Positions 22,234 to 34,043 of a stretch of 64,000 nucleotides of DNA are shown piece by piece (positions within the stretch are counted from its first letter, which is position 1; every line of letters starts with the position of its first letter). The notes under the pieces are model-generated. The model ran no database searches and was not told the origin of the DNA. It worked only from the letters and a program-made list of their open reading frames with translations. The DNA is from Otatea glauca. Lineage: Eukaryota > Streptophyta > Magnoliopsida > Poales > Poaceae. A program made the translations under genes and the position numbers. The DNA lies in the NCBI GenBank assembly GCA_036346275.1, contig CM070723.1:45710743-45774742 (forward strand), given 5' to 3'.

Positions 22234-24239
22234 TGTAGGATCGATATGGCCTAGAGGGGGGGTGAATAGGCAATTTCACAAATTCTTGCAATTTTAATTT
22301 ACTAACTTATTTTAACGAGAGAAACTTATAGCAAGAGTAAAGCAGATATCAAGCAACAAACAAATACAGCGAAAGCAATAAAAGAGAAGATACTGGAGAG
22401 ACAAAGAATTTATCCCGTGGTTCAGAGCCGCACTCCTAATCCACGTTGAAGCACTTCTTCCGAAGTTCAGCTTCTCCAAAGCTAGTCGCAGTAGCTCTGG
22501 TGTTCACTCGGGTAACTCTTTCACTTCTCCAGTGAGGTGAGTTCCAAACCTCTCACAAACACAGTTGCCTTCCACAAACACCTTTGGACAGGTCACACTG
22601 TTTTACTTCCTCCAAGCTGTCTAGGATCACCAAGATCCAAGAGTAATAAACCTCGCACAAGTTCTGTCTCTTGGTTCACTATGCAAATCACAAAACTAGA
22701 CACTTGCTTGGAGCTTACACACTTAGGGAAGTATGAAGATTTTTGTGTGAAAATGAAGCACAGACTCCTTTTTGAGAATGAGAGCTATATGTCAATGCCA
22801 AAATGTAAGGAGTTCATGTATATATCAGATAGATGGCTTAGGAAATGCTTATATAGCCATTTTGAGTGAATATAGCCGTTACACCTGCTACAGTAGCCGT
22901 TGGACGTGTCAGATGTCAGAAACAACAGAAAAACACACGTACAGCGGACTATGTATCAGTGCTTAGCGATACTGGGTATGTGTATGACGGACCAAATTTT
23001 CGAGTTCAAGACGGACCAAATATTTTGGTCCGCAGTACATGGGTTGATCAAGAAGATGGTCTGGCATACAACTGGGAGAAATATATGAGTATCAGACTAA
23101 GTGACTTGGTCCGTTACACATGACTTTCAAAAGATTTTGCTTAGACATAGAGATCTATGTACGCCGGACCAAAATTTTGGTCCGTCATATATGGACTAAG
23201 AAACAAATTTGCCAGGGATAGAGACACATGTATTTTGGACCAAAAATTTGGTCCGTGATACATGGACTTTAGAGAAGATAGGTACTGGCGAGAAGACACA
23301 TGTATTTCGGACCAAAGTTTTGGTCCGTGATGCATGGACTTCACAGAAGATTTGTTCTAGCGAGAAGACACATGTACTTCGGACCAAATTTTTGGTCCGT
23401 GATGCATGGACTTCATGAAGATTTGTGCCAAGAACCTTTTTCTATTATAGATATAAATTATCCTGGCTTTTCAATCTAGCAACGGTTTTAAAGAAATTAA
23501 GCACAAATATTTTGTCCGTTTCCAGAGTAGAAACTTCTTTTGAAGATAGAGAATACCCTCTTTCTTTTTTTTTGGTTTCGATTTAAAAAGAACATCAGAG
23601 ATTTAGTCCGACCAACACTTGTACAGGAAAAGGAATGTCGGACCAAATCTTTTGGTCTCACTGAGAACAGAAAACCTAGGACATCTTTGGTCCGACATTG
23701 AGGAGTGAAAAATGCATGTATCTGGACCAAAAATTTTAGTCCGTCATACATAGGTGAAGCTTCGACTAAGATGATTTTCAGGAATGTTTGTCCAGAATAT
23801 GAGGATATGAAAGCGAGTATATTTTAATCGAAAAATGATGTATAAAGGAAGTTTTGACAAAGAATAGATTCAAGGTTTGCAATGATCAAGAATATAGATA
23901 GGAAATTTTGGTCCGTTGAACTGAAGGTATATTTTCAAGAGGGTAAAGATTTAGTGTCTTTTGCTCCAAGTGGTGCAGTTTTGCCTTTGCCTAACAAACT
24001 ATTTCCTTGTGCAAAGTCCTCTTTTGGACAGCTATACAAAACAAAACACCTCGCTATTTGACTTAGAACACTTTCCAAGTCATAAATTATAAATCAAAAG
24101 CCTTAATCTTGTTGTCCCAGCTTATCTCATCATAAGTTCCAGCTCACTTTCTTTAGGCTTTGAATATTACTAACTTAGTCATCAATACCAAAACCATAAC
24201 AATATAAAAATAAAATTGAGGGGTGCCTAGATGCTATCA
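22234..24239 (-). repeat. Element A 5' LTR
   Basis: It pairs with 7501-9500. On the minus strand it runs from 24239 to 22234. U3 holds the palindrome array (22985-23746), then two AACGGCT motifs, then the TATA box. The portion downstream of the TATA box would be the transcribed leader. Confidence 0.93.
22848..22904 (-). promoter_or_regulatory. Core promoter of element A LTR: TATA box with MSA-like motifs
   Basis: The minus strand has GGCTATATAAGC at 22858-22847. TGTAACGGCTA lies 16 bp upstream (22873-22883) and TCCAACGGCTA at 22894-22904. The latter fits the plant G2/M motif YCYAACGGYYA exactly. Confidence 0.65.
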
Positions 24240-24244
24240 CAACA

Positions 24245-24471
24245 CGGCATGGCGGCGGCATGGCGTGCCCTGGGCTATGCCTGGGCCTCGCTTGAGGCAA
24301 GTCAGGCTGGCACAACAAGGCACGACGAGGTGGCCATGCCGAGCAAGCACGGCACATCCCAATTCCCAGACCTCGGTAAAAAATTAGTTGTGCTCCTAGA
24401 CTCTTTTACGTTTTCGTATTTACTTCCATGTCTTTTAATTCCTAGATACTAGACTTATGTAGGATTGAAAC
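24245..24471. repeat. Gap between elements A and F, GC-rich dispersed repeat plus AT-rich tail
   Basis: 24245-24360 repeats GGCATGGC, GGCACG and CACGACG words, like the repeats at 3455 and 6720. The rest to 24471 is AT-rich and unremarkable. It represents the pre-insertion site of A continuing from 7500. Confidence 0.45.
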
Positions 24472-25222
24472 TGTCATATGTTCAGAAATGTGACACGAGA
24501 GTGAGAGCGGACGCCGACCGTCTTACGAGCCGCCGTCCAAAAGAGAGAGAGAGTAGGCACAAGGGTTTATACAGGTTCAGGCGCTAAGCAAACACCCTAA
24601 TCCTGTTGGTGTGTTCCTCGGGGGGAGTAGAGAGGGGTCTCTTGGTCCGGGTTCCTAGGCGACACACCAGTTGTGTAGTTTGTATTCAGTGAGAGTTCAA
24701 GTTACATGTATAGGTTACAGTGGGGTTTTATAGGCGCTCAGCCTGTTACACAAAGTACCATCCTTCCCCTACTAGCTCAACTCAAGTGGGGGCATCTTGG
24801 TCTTTCCCGTGAAGAGGTAGTGGATCCCATGTCATCATCCCATAGAGGTAGGCTTCTGACTCTGAGGCCCCACAGGGGACTTGGGGACCCCACTTGGTTG
24901 TTGGTCCCAAGTGGCTTAAGGGTGCCCGTCCATCTCTAATGGCATCTGTGGGGCGCCCTCTTAGACCGGGTGTCTTGCCAAGTGCCCTGTGGTCAGGGGG
25001 CGAGGTGAAAACCCTTGGAGGACTAGAGACCCCTGAGCACTTCCTCTATAGAGTCCGCGAGGGTATGAGGGAGCCTCTCGTAGCACACCCGCGGGGGCAG
25101 GAGGGAGCCTCCCGTGGCACGCCCGCGGGGGTATGAGGGGGTCTCCCGTAACACGCCCGCGGGGTATGCCCGCGGGCACGAGGAGACCTCCCGCGGGGTT
25201 ATGAGGGAACTTCCCCTCAACA
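24472..25222 (-). repeat. Element F 3' LTR (751 bp)
   Basis: It matches 61471-62351 but is 130 bp shorter, mainly because its internal 34-bp repeat has three units (25053-25154) against seven. TATA box CCTATAAAACC is on the minus strand at 24724-24734. Confidence 0.88.
25053..25154. repeat. 34-bp tandem repeat, three units (F 3' LTR)
   Basis: Each unit has the form GCCCGCGGGGGTATGAGGG followed by a CTCCCGTAACAC-like tail. A partial, rearranged unit follows to about 25195. Confidence 0.88.
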
Positions 25223-25935
25223 CTAGCCCCCCTGCCCTTCGGGTATTTTTAAGAAATACCGAGGGGCAAGAAAGAGAGCTGCCATGCCATCCTTTTAGGC
25301 TCTACACCGCCGCTCCAAAGATTGAGCCCTTGGGGCAAACTCTCCTTATCCACTTCTAGCCCACGGGAGCTAGTGCCCTTGCCTGAACTGCTTAAGGTGA
25401 CCATTATAGTGTTGTAAGGGGGCTCACATTTTACCATATGCCTGGTGGGCAGAGCCCCCCACAACACTCCTCGCCCAGGGTCAGCAACGCGTTGAAGGCC
25501 AAGGGAGAACACACCAATTAGATGTCTTCATCTGCTTCTTCTGGGTTCTTAGGCGAACACCCACGCTGGGCTCTGTTGGGCACGTAGGCCAACGCCCGCG
25601 TGGGAGCAATCTCGGCACAAAAAGAAAAGAGGGGCCTACCCTAGTGGGGGTCTTAGCCTGACACCAGTGGGAGAGTCAAGGGACAGTTCGGTCGGGCACC
25701 TGCGTTAGCACACTCCCCCATGACCTACTAGGCGCTCGCTCTAGTGCCTGGATAGCCCTGGCTTTAGACCTGCACGGGAGCTCGTACTAGTGCCCGAGTT
25801 GTGCTCTTTTGAACACCAGTGGGCTAACTCAAAAACGAGAGCAAACGGAGCTCAAGGCTCAGTCGGGCTCTCGTGATAGCACCCAAAATGCCTTAGTGCT
25901 ACACCCACCGGGCGCTTAGGCTAGCGCCCTAAAAC
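25223..25935 (-). other. Element F internal 3' non-coding region
   Basis: It follows the 3' LTR. On the minus strand a purine stretch GGGCAGGGGGGCTAG abuts the LTR and is a likely polypurine tract. The rest contains short diverged repeats of GGGAGCTAGTGCCC type (25367, 25781). No coding sequence is seen. It ends at the junction with the element D fragment. Confidence 0.6.
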
Positions 25936-26340
25936 CCCTCACTGCTTTAGTTGGAGTCACTAAAGAATTATCATTTTCTTTAGAGATCACTACACCATTC
26001 TTAGAAAACATGCAAGTAAGACCTAGATCACAAATTTGAGCAACCAATAACAAATTAAAATTTAAGGTTTCTACTAAAGAAACATTTGAAATAGAAAGGT
26101 CATTTGAGATAGAGAGTTTGCCCAAACCCAATACCTTTCCTTTACTATTGTCACCAAATGTGATCTTGTCATTTTGCCCATTTCCTACTTCAAAGGTGGT
26201 GAACATTTTCCGGTCACCGGTCATATGTTGAGTGCATCCGCTATCCAACACCCAATGCCGTCCGCCGGTCTTGTAGTTCACCTACAAAAGAGAATCAAGT
26301 CTTTTAGGTACCCAAATTTGTTTGGGTCCTTGGAGGTTAG
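25936..26340 (-). pseudogene. Element D protease fragment, truncated
   Basis: The minus strand encodes the copia protease start with HWVLDSGCTQHMTG (catalytic DSG intact) and the following ITFGDNSKGKVLGLG and LNFNLL segments. It then runs at SLV (about 25950) into unrelated sequence belonging to F. It is the downstream continuation of the D gag at 49573-51462, separated by insertion B. The integrase, RT, RNase H, env-like region and 3' LTR of D are missing. Confidence 0.82.
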
Positions 26341-27739
26341 TGAAAGTACCTGAGATGTAGCCTAGAGGGGGGGTGAATAGGCGGATAAAAATTTGCAGAT
26401 AAAATAAAATCTCCCAAGTGTCTCAACCCGGAATGTCCGGGGGTATATAACCCGGATACTCCGGATTATCCGGACTCTCCGGGTTCAGAAGTCCGGAAAC
26501 TCCGAATTGAGGATCTCAAAGAGAGATTTTAAATCCCTGCAATATTTCGACAATCTACTTGAATACAAAAGATCTTAATGTTGTTAGGTACCTGAGGGTA
26601 TAGTAGATCTGGAGCCACAAACAACAAGAGAGTAGATCGGGTCTTCCAAAGGTCTACCAAAACAAACTCAAGCAAGAACACAACCAAGAGCACGAAGACA
26701 AAGATTTTTACCCGAAATTCAGATTCTTGAAGGGAATCCTACGTCTCCGTTGAGGAGGCACAAAGCCCGGGTCCCTCTTGACCACTATCCTTCCGGTGTT
26801 GCACAAAGCACTCGCCGGTCTTCACTTCTTGCCTCTTTCCTTTCGGAGGCGAGACTTGCCTTCACAAACTTCCGGGGCTTACCACACCAAGATTTGGAAG
26901 CTCCCGGTGACTCCTTGCCGTCTAGGAGCCCTTCAAACTCCAAGAGTAACGAATACCTCGCGAAATCAACTTGGAGGATGAAACATGTGCTCAAGAATGA
27001 AAGATGCAAGAACTAGTTACTCAAATCCACTCCTTTCTACCAAAAGAGTCAAATCTATCAAAAGCTTCAAATGGAGAAAGGGGATTTTGGCTCAAGAGAG
27101 AGAATGAGTGTTTTTTGAATGAGCAAGCGAAATTAATGGAGCACCCAGTTAGGTGGAGAGTGATGGCTTATATAGGTGCTCCAAAATCCAGCCGTTGGGG
27201 GTGAGCTGCGCTCAACCCGGAGACTCCGGATTGGGAAGATTTAGAACATACCGAGGCAGCTAACCCGGAGACTCTGGATAAAAACCCGGAGACTCTGGAC
27301 TAATTAACCCGGAGTGTCCGGACCAAATGTCCGGATACTCGGACTATCCAGTGGTCAGAATCGAGAGTCTCAACCCGAGAGTCGGACAAAGTCCGGATAC
27401 TCCGGGTTGGCCCATTCGGCCAGAAGTGTGCATTCTGACTTGTTTAGAGTTTTTATGCAATGCAATTTTCATCTTTGAGCACACGTATATCCTAAAAGTG
27501 ATTTCTCGTTGTATCCCTCTTAATAGTACGGCTATCCTTAGACTCAAATAAAAATAGAAAACTTTACAACAAGTCTTGATGCCGTCTTCACAAATTTTAA
27601 ACTCTTCTATAATCTTCAATTTGCTTTTTCTAGGATGATATTGCCTCAAACTCTGCACAAATTCTCATTTAGACATTAGCTCTTCAATTGTGTTGCCATC
27701 TATCACCAAAACTTCTTAAGGGGCCTAGATGCACTTTCA
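26341..27739 (-). repeat. Element B 3' LTR
   Basis: It pairs with 48162-49567. The TATA box is on the minus strand at 27166-27175. CCGGA palindromes lie upstream of it at 27207-27410 and downstream at 26427-26500. The AACGGCT motif is at 27190-27200. Confidence 0.93.
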
Positions 27740-27753
27740 ATCTCCCCCTTTTT
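27740..27753 (-). promoter_or_regulatory. Polypurine tract of element B
   Basis: On the minus strand AAAAAGGGGGAGAT abuts the 3' LTR, identical to the tract of element A. A second GGGGGAGTG tract occurs at 28171-28180, next to the env-like region end, and a third at 27844-27851. Confidence 0.85.
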
Positions 27754-28186
27754 GGTGTATTGACGACAACACAATTTAAAGGCTTTTTAAATGGAACAAT
27801 CAAAGATATGAAACTGTAAATAGAGAGCTAATCATACAGAGAGGCTCCCCCTACATGTATGCCCCAAAATAATTTTTTTTAAAAAAGCTTCCCTTGTATT
27901 CTTGCAATCAAGGAATCAACAATCAGAAAGATTATATCAATTTGCAATAGAGAATATAAACGATATCATCCAACTATTAATAATGACAATTTGACAAAGA
28001 TGCATAAGCAATTTAACAGAATGCCACAACCAAATTTCACAGAGCGGTTAAAGTGCGAGTAACAAGCATAAGCAACCATAGTAGCACATAGCACATATAA
28101 CAACTAGATAAAGAAAAGCAAGGGCTGCGACGCTAAGGGCTGCGACGCTAAGGAGCTAAGGAACTAAACACACTCCCCCTTTGGCA

Positions 28187-29527
28187 TCAAGACACCGAAA
28201 AAGTGAGGCGCTCAAGAGGGGAGTCACTCGTCGTCGCCCGAAGGTTGATACTCATCTTCTCCACTATCATCACTGCTGCCACTGCCACTTCCTGGAGCTG
28301 CTGATGGATGAATGCCAAAAAGTCGCTGAGTGGCCGAATCTGCAGAAGGCCCACCAGAGGACTCCCCTGACTCACTGGCAGGAATCTCCTCGCCATGCTG
28401 ACGGCGATAAGCCCGAAAGTCTCGGCGATGCTCTCGAAGCTCCTACCGAGTCTCTTTGACCTGAGTAGATAAGTCTTGGCAAAGGCAGAAGAGAGACCTG
28501 AGCATCCTCTTGAGAGTACTCTAGCTAGTGGAAGGAGAACCTGGAGCTGAAGTAGAGGCTGGTGGAGGATTCAATGAACTGGCATGAGAAGGTCGACTAC
28601 CAGTTCGCCTACCAGCGGGGGCACTTGGAGCTGCTGGAGCAGAAGGGGGTCGAACCTTATAGGAGAGGTGCTCCACATCCTTCACAAAATCAAGGCCAGT
28701 GATATGATCTACTAGAGCCATAATGAAAGGTGCATACCCGCAGCTGCTGACATTGCTCATTGAATTGAGGCGAATGGCCTCCCAAATGAAATCCACCACA
28801 TCAAACCCATGAGTGCGCTCCACCAAATGAAATAGCAAGTTGCGACCATAAGAATTGATGGAAGACGCATCACCTTCCTTGGGCCACAGGGAGACTCTGA
28901 GCATCCTGAGGAGAACAGCTGGTACCTCTTTCAGGCCCTTAGTGGTTCCAACCACAAAGTGTTGAGAATGATCATATAAGTCCTCAAGCTGGCTAGGAGA
29001 TATGGCCTTTTTGGCATGAAGCTTGGCATCTCCGTCATCTGTCCTCAGTTGCAGCACTCGAGCAAATGTCCTCTTGGTGGCTACATACCACACCCCATCC
29101 GTCATCCACCATATGGCTTCTTTTGTCTTGTCAAAGTACAGAGTCGAGTAAAACTGCATAATGACTTCATCATTCCAAGAGTACCAAAAGCTCATTATGT
29201 CCTTCACCTGATGACGCTCACAGATTTGAATAATCTCATTGAAAGTTGGATTTTGAAGGTCTGCCATGTAAGCCCAATCAATAGTCTTCATCCTTATCAC
29301 AGAGTGCTCTAGAGGAAAAAGAACTGATCCATAGTAGTCAGATTGAAATCTGTTCCAAAACCGCTTGTCCACATACTCATCTTGATGAAACTCCAGTGGA
29401 TCCTTGTTTCTGTTCTCGACAATTGCTTTTCCCTTTCCTGACCCAACAATATAATCTATTGGGCGCGGTCGACTCATCTGACCCGGATAGCTCCATACGG
29501 GCTGGCTTTTTACCAAAGGACCAAACA
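28187..29527 (-). pseudogene. Element B env-like ORF, C-terminal part (split by element C)
   Basis: A continuous frame runs from the C insertion point to a stop at 28521. It contains FHQDEYVDKRFWNRF, MSFWYSWNDEVIMQFYSTL, a Trp-rich IWWMTDGVWYVATKRTF segment, ELKEVP/LLRMLRVSLWPK-like helices and a Pro/Ala/Ser-rich tail. A short downstream stretch to about 28190 probably held a further C-terminal part in another frame. It matches the third ORF of other Sireviruses and of element A in layout. The N-terminal part lies at 41533-41785, on the other side of element C. Function unknown; I see no membrane segment. Confidence 0.7.
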
Positions 29528-32500
29528 TGTCGGGACCCGAATTTGCAAATCCGGACCCTCTGTGTATACCGCACTAGTCCAGGATCACGCTAGTGCACAC
29601 AGGCTCAACATAGATGCTATCATAGTCACACACAGCGAAATATAGCATAAACTTCATTAATTAATAATAACTGTTGTCTTACATGAATAATGCCTCACAG
29701 GGCTTAAAAAGAGTATCAATGAGAAGCGGAAATAGAATAAGCGCAGTGGCGCTCGATTCGCCACAGCAACCGACGAGGCTCGGACCTAAGCATTCGCATC
29801 CAAGTAATCCTCCACCATGAATGGTATAGATTCCTCTTCTTACGAAGTTGTTGTTGTTGGGGTGAGTACATAAAGCACTCAACAAGTTGTGCACAACAAT
29901 GCAAGTCTAATATTCTATATGCTTGGCTTAATCCAAAGGAATGGCTAGTAAGGGTATTTTGCAATAAAGCGACATTTAACAAGAATACAATAAATAGATT
30001 GGAAAGCGATAAAACAAATACTGAGAATTAATAAATTCAAGCATTTCAAGTAACCAAGTTTCCAATCCTAAATTAATTTTCCACTTTCCATGGCACCTTG
30101 CCATCCCAACAAGTTTTTGTTTAACAAAAGTCTAACCCTTAAGCTGTAATTCCGAGCATTGCCCAATACCGTGAGCACGGCTATTCGAATAGATTGTACA
30201 CTCTGCAGAGGTTATGCACTTTACCCACACGATACAACCAAACACCACCAAGGCGAGTGATCATAACAAAGCCTTTACAATGCTACACCTAGACCCAGTA
30301 CTGCTCGCTAAGGTTTCAACACTGAAGGGTTAAACCACCACAACAGGGCCCCCCTCTTGCGCCATGTGAGTTAAACCGTAACCCGGGACTCACTATTCAC
30401 CACGACGAGATCAAATCTAGGTTTCATAAATTATTCAGCTAGGCTGTCCCATTCCAGACATGTGGTTGCAAGAGAGACTCAGGTCAAAGGCTTGCAAGGT
30501 TAAGTCCTTAAAGTGATTAAGGCAAGACTTCCACATACCCCTGCCATCCCTGGCCCACCTTGGCACACTGCCCCTTGCCACTTGCCCCAATCTAAAATCA
30601 TTACCACCCCAGTTGATTACCAAGCACCACATGCCATCAACATTTCAATCCCGATGTGTGACCTCCTCGCCACGACAACTTGATATCATTGTGTGACAAC
30701 ACATGACACACCAATTCATAAACATTGTTCCATATTCCATTAGTCAAGATTAAGTATCGACATTCGGACACATGTGATGACGTGGCATGGCTAAGCAATC
30801 TATGACGATCTAACTAGCCCAGGTTGATTATCAATATTAACCAACTATAATTCCACATCCTAGGGTGACAAATAGATCATGGCATAAAATTGGCAAGGTA
30901 TGATTTAATTCAAATAGGCATATTATCTAATTCCCAGATTAATTGAAATCATTTATACACATAAAATATCATGCATAAAGTTTAAGAGACAAAATAGCAA
31001 TTTGGTGAAAATTAGGTGCAACATGATCAAAGAACAACTTGCCTTGGAGTAGGTGCTGGTCTTGCTCTGAGCTTGGGTCTTGAAGCGATGAATCTTCTTC
31101 CGGATCACCGAGCAGTTCAACGTCTACGCGAAACGATGCTAAAATAGCAAATAAACACCAAAACAGAGAGCAACCAAACTCCAAAAATAAAATAAAATTC
31201 ACCAATAAATAGATCTTGATTTTACAAATTTTTAGAAATTTGAATCACTCAAATCCGAGTTAAAATGCAAAAGATATAGCCTTTTGAAGTTTGAATAAAT
31301 CGAAAATACAGAAAATAGAAAAACCGATTTTTCCGAGTTATTTTCTATTGGAAAAGATCTTTATTGCGCAACGCCGACGTCAGCCCGACTCGGACCAATC
31401 GGCGACGACCGTCGCTGGTCCATGGACTCGGTCCACGGAACCGCCTCAGTCCACCGTGGACGCGCCCACGGCGCCTCGCACCACGCGCCCGACGACGCGG
31501 CGCGCAAGATCGATTGGTCTGCGACGCGCCGCGCCGATGCTCGACACGCGGCGCGCATCTGCGCGGACGATCCGACGGCCACCGATCTACCCCTACGTGG
31601 CTCAATCCCGATCGTCTATTCGGATCTAACGGTTAGAAATTTACCCGAGCGAAACAACGATGAAGAAGCGACGTGGCTTGATCGGGACGGTTGGCGAAGA
31701 TCCAACGGATGCGGCTTCCGAGACACGGCGGCGGGCTTGCACCGGAGCGGAGGAAGACGACCACCCGAACGGCGTTCGACGCGACTCGGCGAGAAGAAGG
31801 GGCGACTCGATGCGACACGACGCGAGGAACTTCGGATCCGAACCGATTCGGCGGGAGGATGCTCGGCGGCGCGAATGGCGCAAAAACTTCGCGGCGGACC
31901 GCAAAGAACTACGGCGAGCTCTCGAGCGATGATGGCGTAAACAGCGAAGAGGCTAGAGCTCTCGGTGCGCGCAAGGAACGAGGAACATCGAGTGCGGCTG
32001 CGGCTTTATAGCCTCGGCATGCGCACAGGAAGGAAACCCTAAATCACGCGGCGGCGGCGGAAGCGGCGGCGGATTCGAAACCGAATCGGAGGCGACGATC
32101 GAGACCGTCCGATCCAAGATGAGCGGCCAAGATTAGATCCGGCGATACGATCCGATCCGCTCTTTCCAAATCCAACGGACGAGATCTAAACTTACCAAAA
32201 CAACGCGTTTATCCGACCACTTGATCTCGATCCAACGGCTCGCAAAGACTAGGGTTTCGCGAAAGGAGGCGACCATCCGATCTTCATCCAACGGTCACAC
32301 GCAGCGGCGCAAGCGCAAGCGAGCTAACGGGCGCCGACAATGAATGGGTCACGCGACGACAAAGGTCTTTGGGCTTGGACCGAGATCGTTCACTCGATTT
32401 TCAAAAGCTTTTGATTTAAAATAATTCCGAAATTAGATTAATCTATTTTAAGTAATTAAATTATCGGAAAAATCGAGAAAATTCTCATAAATACTTTGAG

Positions 32501-32691
32501 ACATTACGAGCTCAAATAAAATATTTTTGGTAAAACTTTATATTAACTTTATCTATATATATTTAGTTTTCACCAAAGGTTCAATATACTTAATTAAAAT
32601 AAATTTAGATAATTTGGAAAAATCCAATAAATTCAGAAAATCACAAAAATGCACGTGAGCGAAATTATAAGCCAAATTTTGGGATGTTACA
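29528..32691 (-). repeat. Element C 3' LTR
   Basis: It starts TGTCGGGACCC and ends GGGATGTTACA on the plus strand. A TATA box, GGCTATAAAGCC, lies on the minus strand near 32002-32014, about 680 bp into the LTR, leaving a long transcribed R-U5. GC-rich open frames in 31340-32010 are on non-coding LTR sequence. Confidence 0.93.
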
Positions 32692-32702
32692 AACCTCCTC
32701 CT
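32692..32702 (-). promoter_or_regulatory. Polypurine tract of element C
   Basis: On the minus strand AAGGAGGAGGTT immediately precedes the 3' LTR. Confidence 0.75.
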
Positions 32703-32729
32703 TAATGATATCTCGACCAGAGATTCAAG

Positions 32730-34043
32730 GTCGACTAGGAATAGGTTTGGAAATTCCATCTTGAGTCCTCTTCACGCTCCCGGGTTGCCTCATTCTCGTA
32801 ATGGTTGCTCCATGAACTCTGCAAAATGAACCGACTTGTTCACAGTTCTGCGGTCCATGACATCCAAAATTTTCATTGGATGTTCTTTGTAGGTCAAATC
32901 CTTCTGCAACTCAATCTCTTCCATAGGTGTCTGCTCTGCTGGCACCCGAAGACACTTCTTGAGTTGTGACACATGGAACACATCATGCACGCCTGCCAGC
33001 AACTGCGGCAATTCCAACTGATAAGCAACCTCCCCTCGACGGCTCAAAATTTTGAACGGTCCAACATATCTTGGGGTGAGCTTTCCTTTAGCGTGGAACC
33101 TTTTAACTCCTTTCAGAGGGGTAACCCTAAGATACACGAAATCATCGGGCTCGAAACTTAGATCACGACGTCGATTATCAGCGTAACTCTTTTGCCTTGA
33201 CTGCGCGATTTTCAACCTCTCTCTTATCATAGCAACTTGCTCTTCAGCTTCCTTGAGAATATCAGGGCCAAATATCATACGTTCTCCTGTCTCATTCCAA
33301 TTTAGCGGGGTACGACAGGCACGACCATATAAAGCTTCAAATGGCGACATCTGCAAACTAGCCTGGTGACTGTTGTTATAACTGAACTCTGCATATGGCA
33401 AACATTTATCCCATGATGTAGTGTAGGCTAAAGCACAAGCTCTTAACATATCTTCCAAAATCTGATTTACTCTTTCTCGTCGACCATCGATTCGAGGATG
33501 ATATCTTGTGCTAAAGTTCAAACGCGTTCCCATGGCTTCATGCAATTTATCCCAAAATCTCGAGGTGAACCGAGTACCTCATCGACACTATTTTCTTTGG
33601 TACACCATGCAAACACACGATTACGGCAATGTATGGATTACGCTAACGGTCTCCGAGTAAGTTGTCTTGGTCGGAATGAAGTGATCAACTTTGGTCAATC
33701 GATCCACAATGACCCATATAGAATCATACCCATTTTGAGTTCTTGGCAATCCGGTGATGAAATCCATATCGATTTCTTCCCACTTCCATTCTGGGACTTT
33801 TAGCGGTTGTAGCAAACCTGCTGGTCTCTGATGTATTGCCTTAACTCTCTGGCATACATCGCACAAGGCAACGTGCTCGGCGACTTCACGCTTCATATTC
33901 GGCCACCAAAACCTCTCCTTTAAGTCCTGGTACATCTTAGCGCTTCCTGGATGAATTGAATACTTAGAATCATGAGCCTCTTCCAAAATCAACTGCTTAA
34001 GTTCTAGTCTGCATTTTATACACAAATGCGACCCTTGAACCAC
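32730..34043 (-). pseudogene. Element C integrase and chromodomain-like tail, broken
   Basis: 34043-33621 carries the zinc-binding HHCC domain (HDSKYSIHPGS, CDVCQR) and the first core acidic residue in the DMDFITGLP segment. 33545-32790 carries the core end, the GPF/Y segment (RYVGPFKILSRRG) and LPQLLAGVHDVFHVSQLKK. A chromodomain-like segment starting near EEIELQKDLTYKEHP is interrupted by a frame change around 32830. Chromodomains of this clade are thought to steer integration to marked chromatin. A further break separates the two blocks near 33560-33620. Confidence 0.82.

Larger units (their letters stand above)
7501..24239 (-). mobile_element. Element A: full-length Sirevirus-type Ty1/copia retrotransposon, interrupted by a solo LTR
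   Basis: Two LTRs of about 2.0 kb (7501-9500 and 22234-24239) are flanked by a perfect 5-bp target duplication CAACA (7496-7500 and 24240-24244). On the minus strand the order is 5' LTR, primer-binding site, gag, protease, integrase, RT, RNase H, env-like ORF, polypurine tract, 3' LTR. This order, a methionine-tRNA primer site, a long gag with coiled coils and the extra env-like ORF define the Sirevirus (SIRE/Maximus) group. The solo LTR at 14158-17254 separates pol from the env-like part. Without it the element is about 13.6 kb. The frames are broken many times, though some breaks may be sequencing error (see findings). Confidence 0.93.

Noticed and set aside
25053..25154. Regularly spaced short repeats, CRISPR-like at first glance (also 62046-62282)
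   Set aside because: Contiguous 34-bp tandem units without spacers, inside a retrotransposon LTR of a plant.
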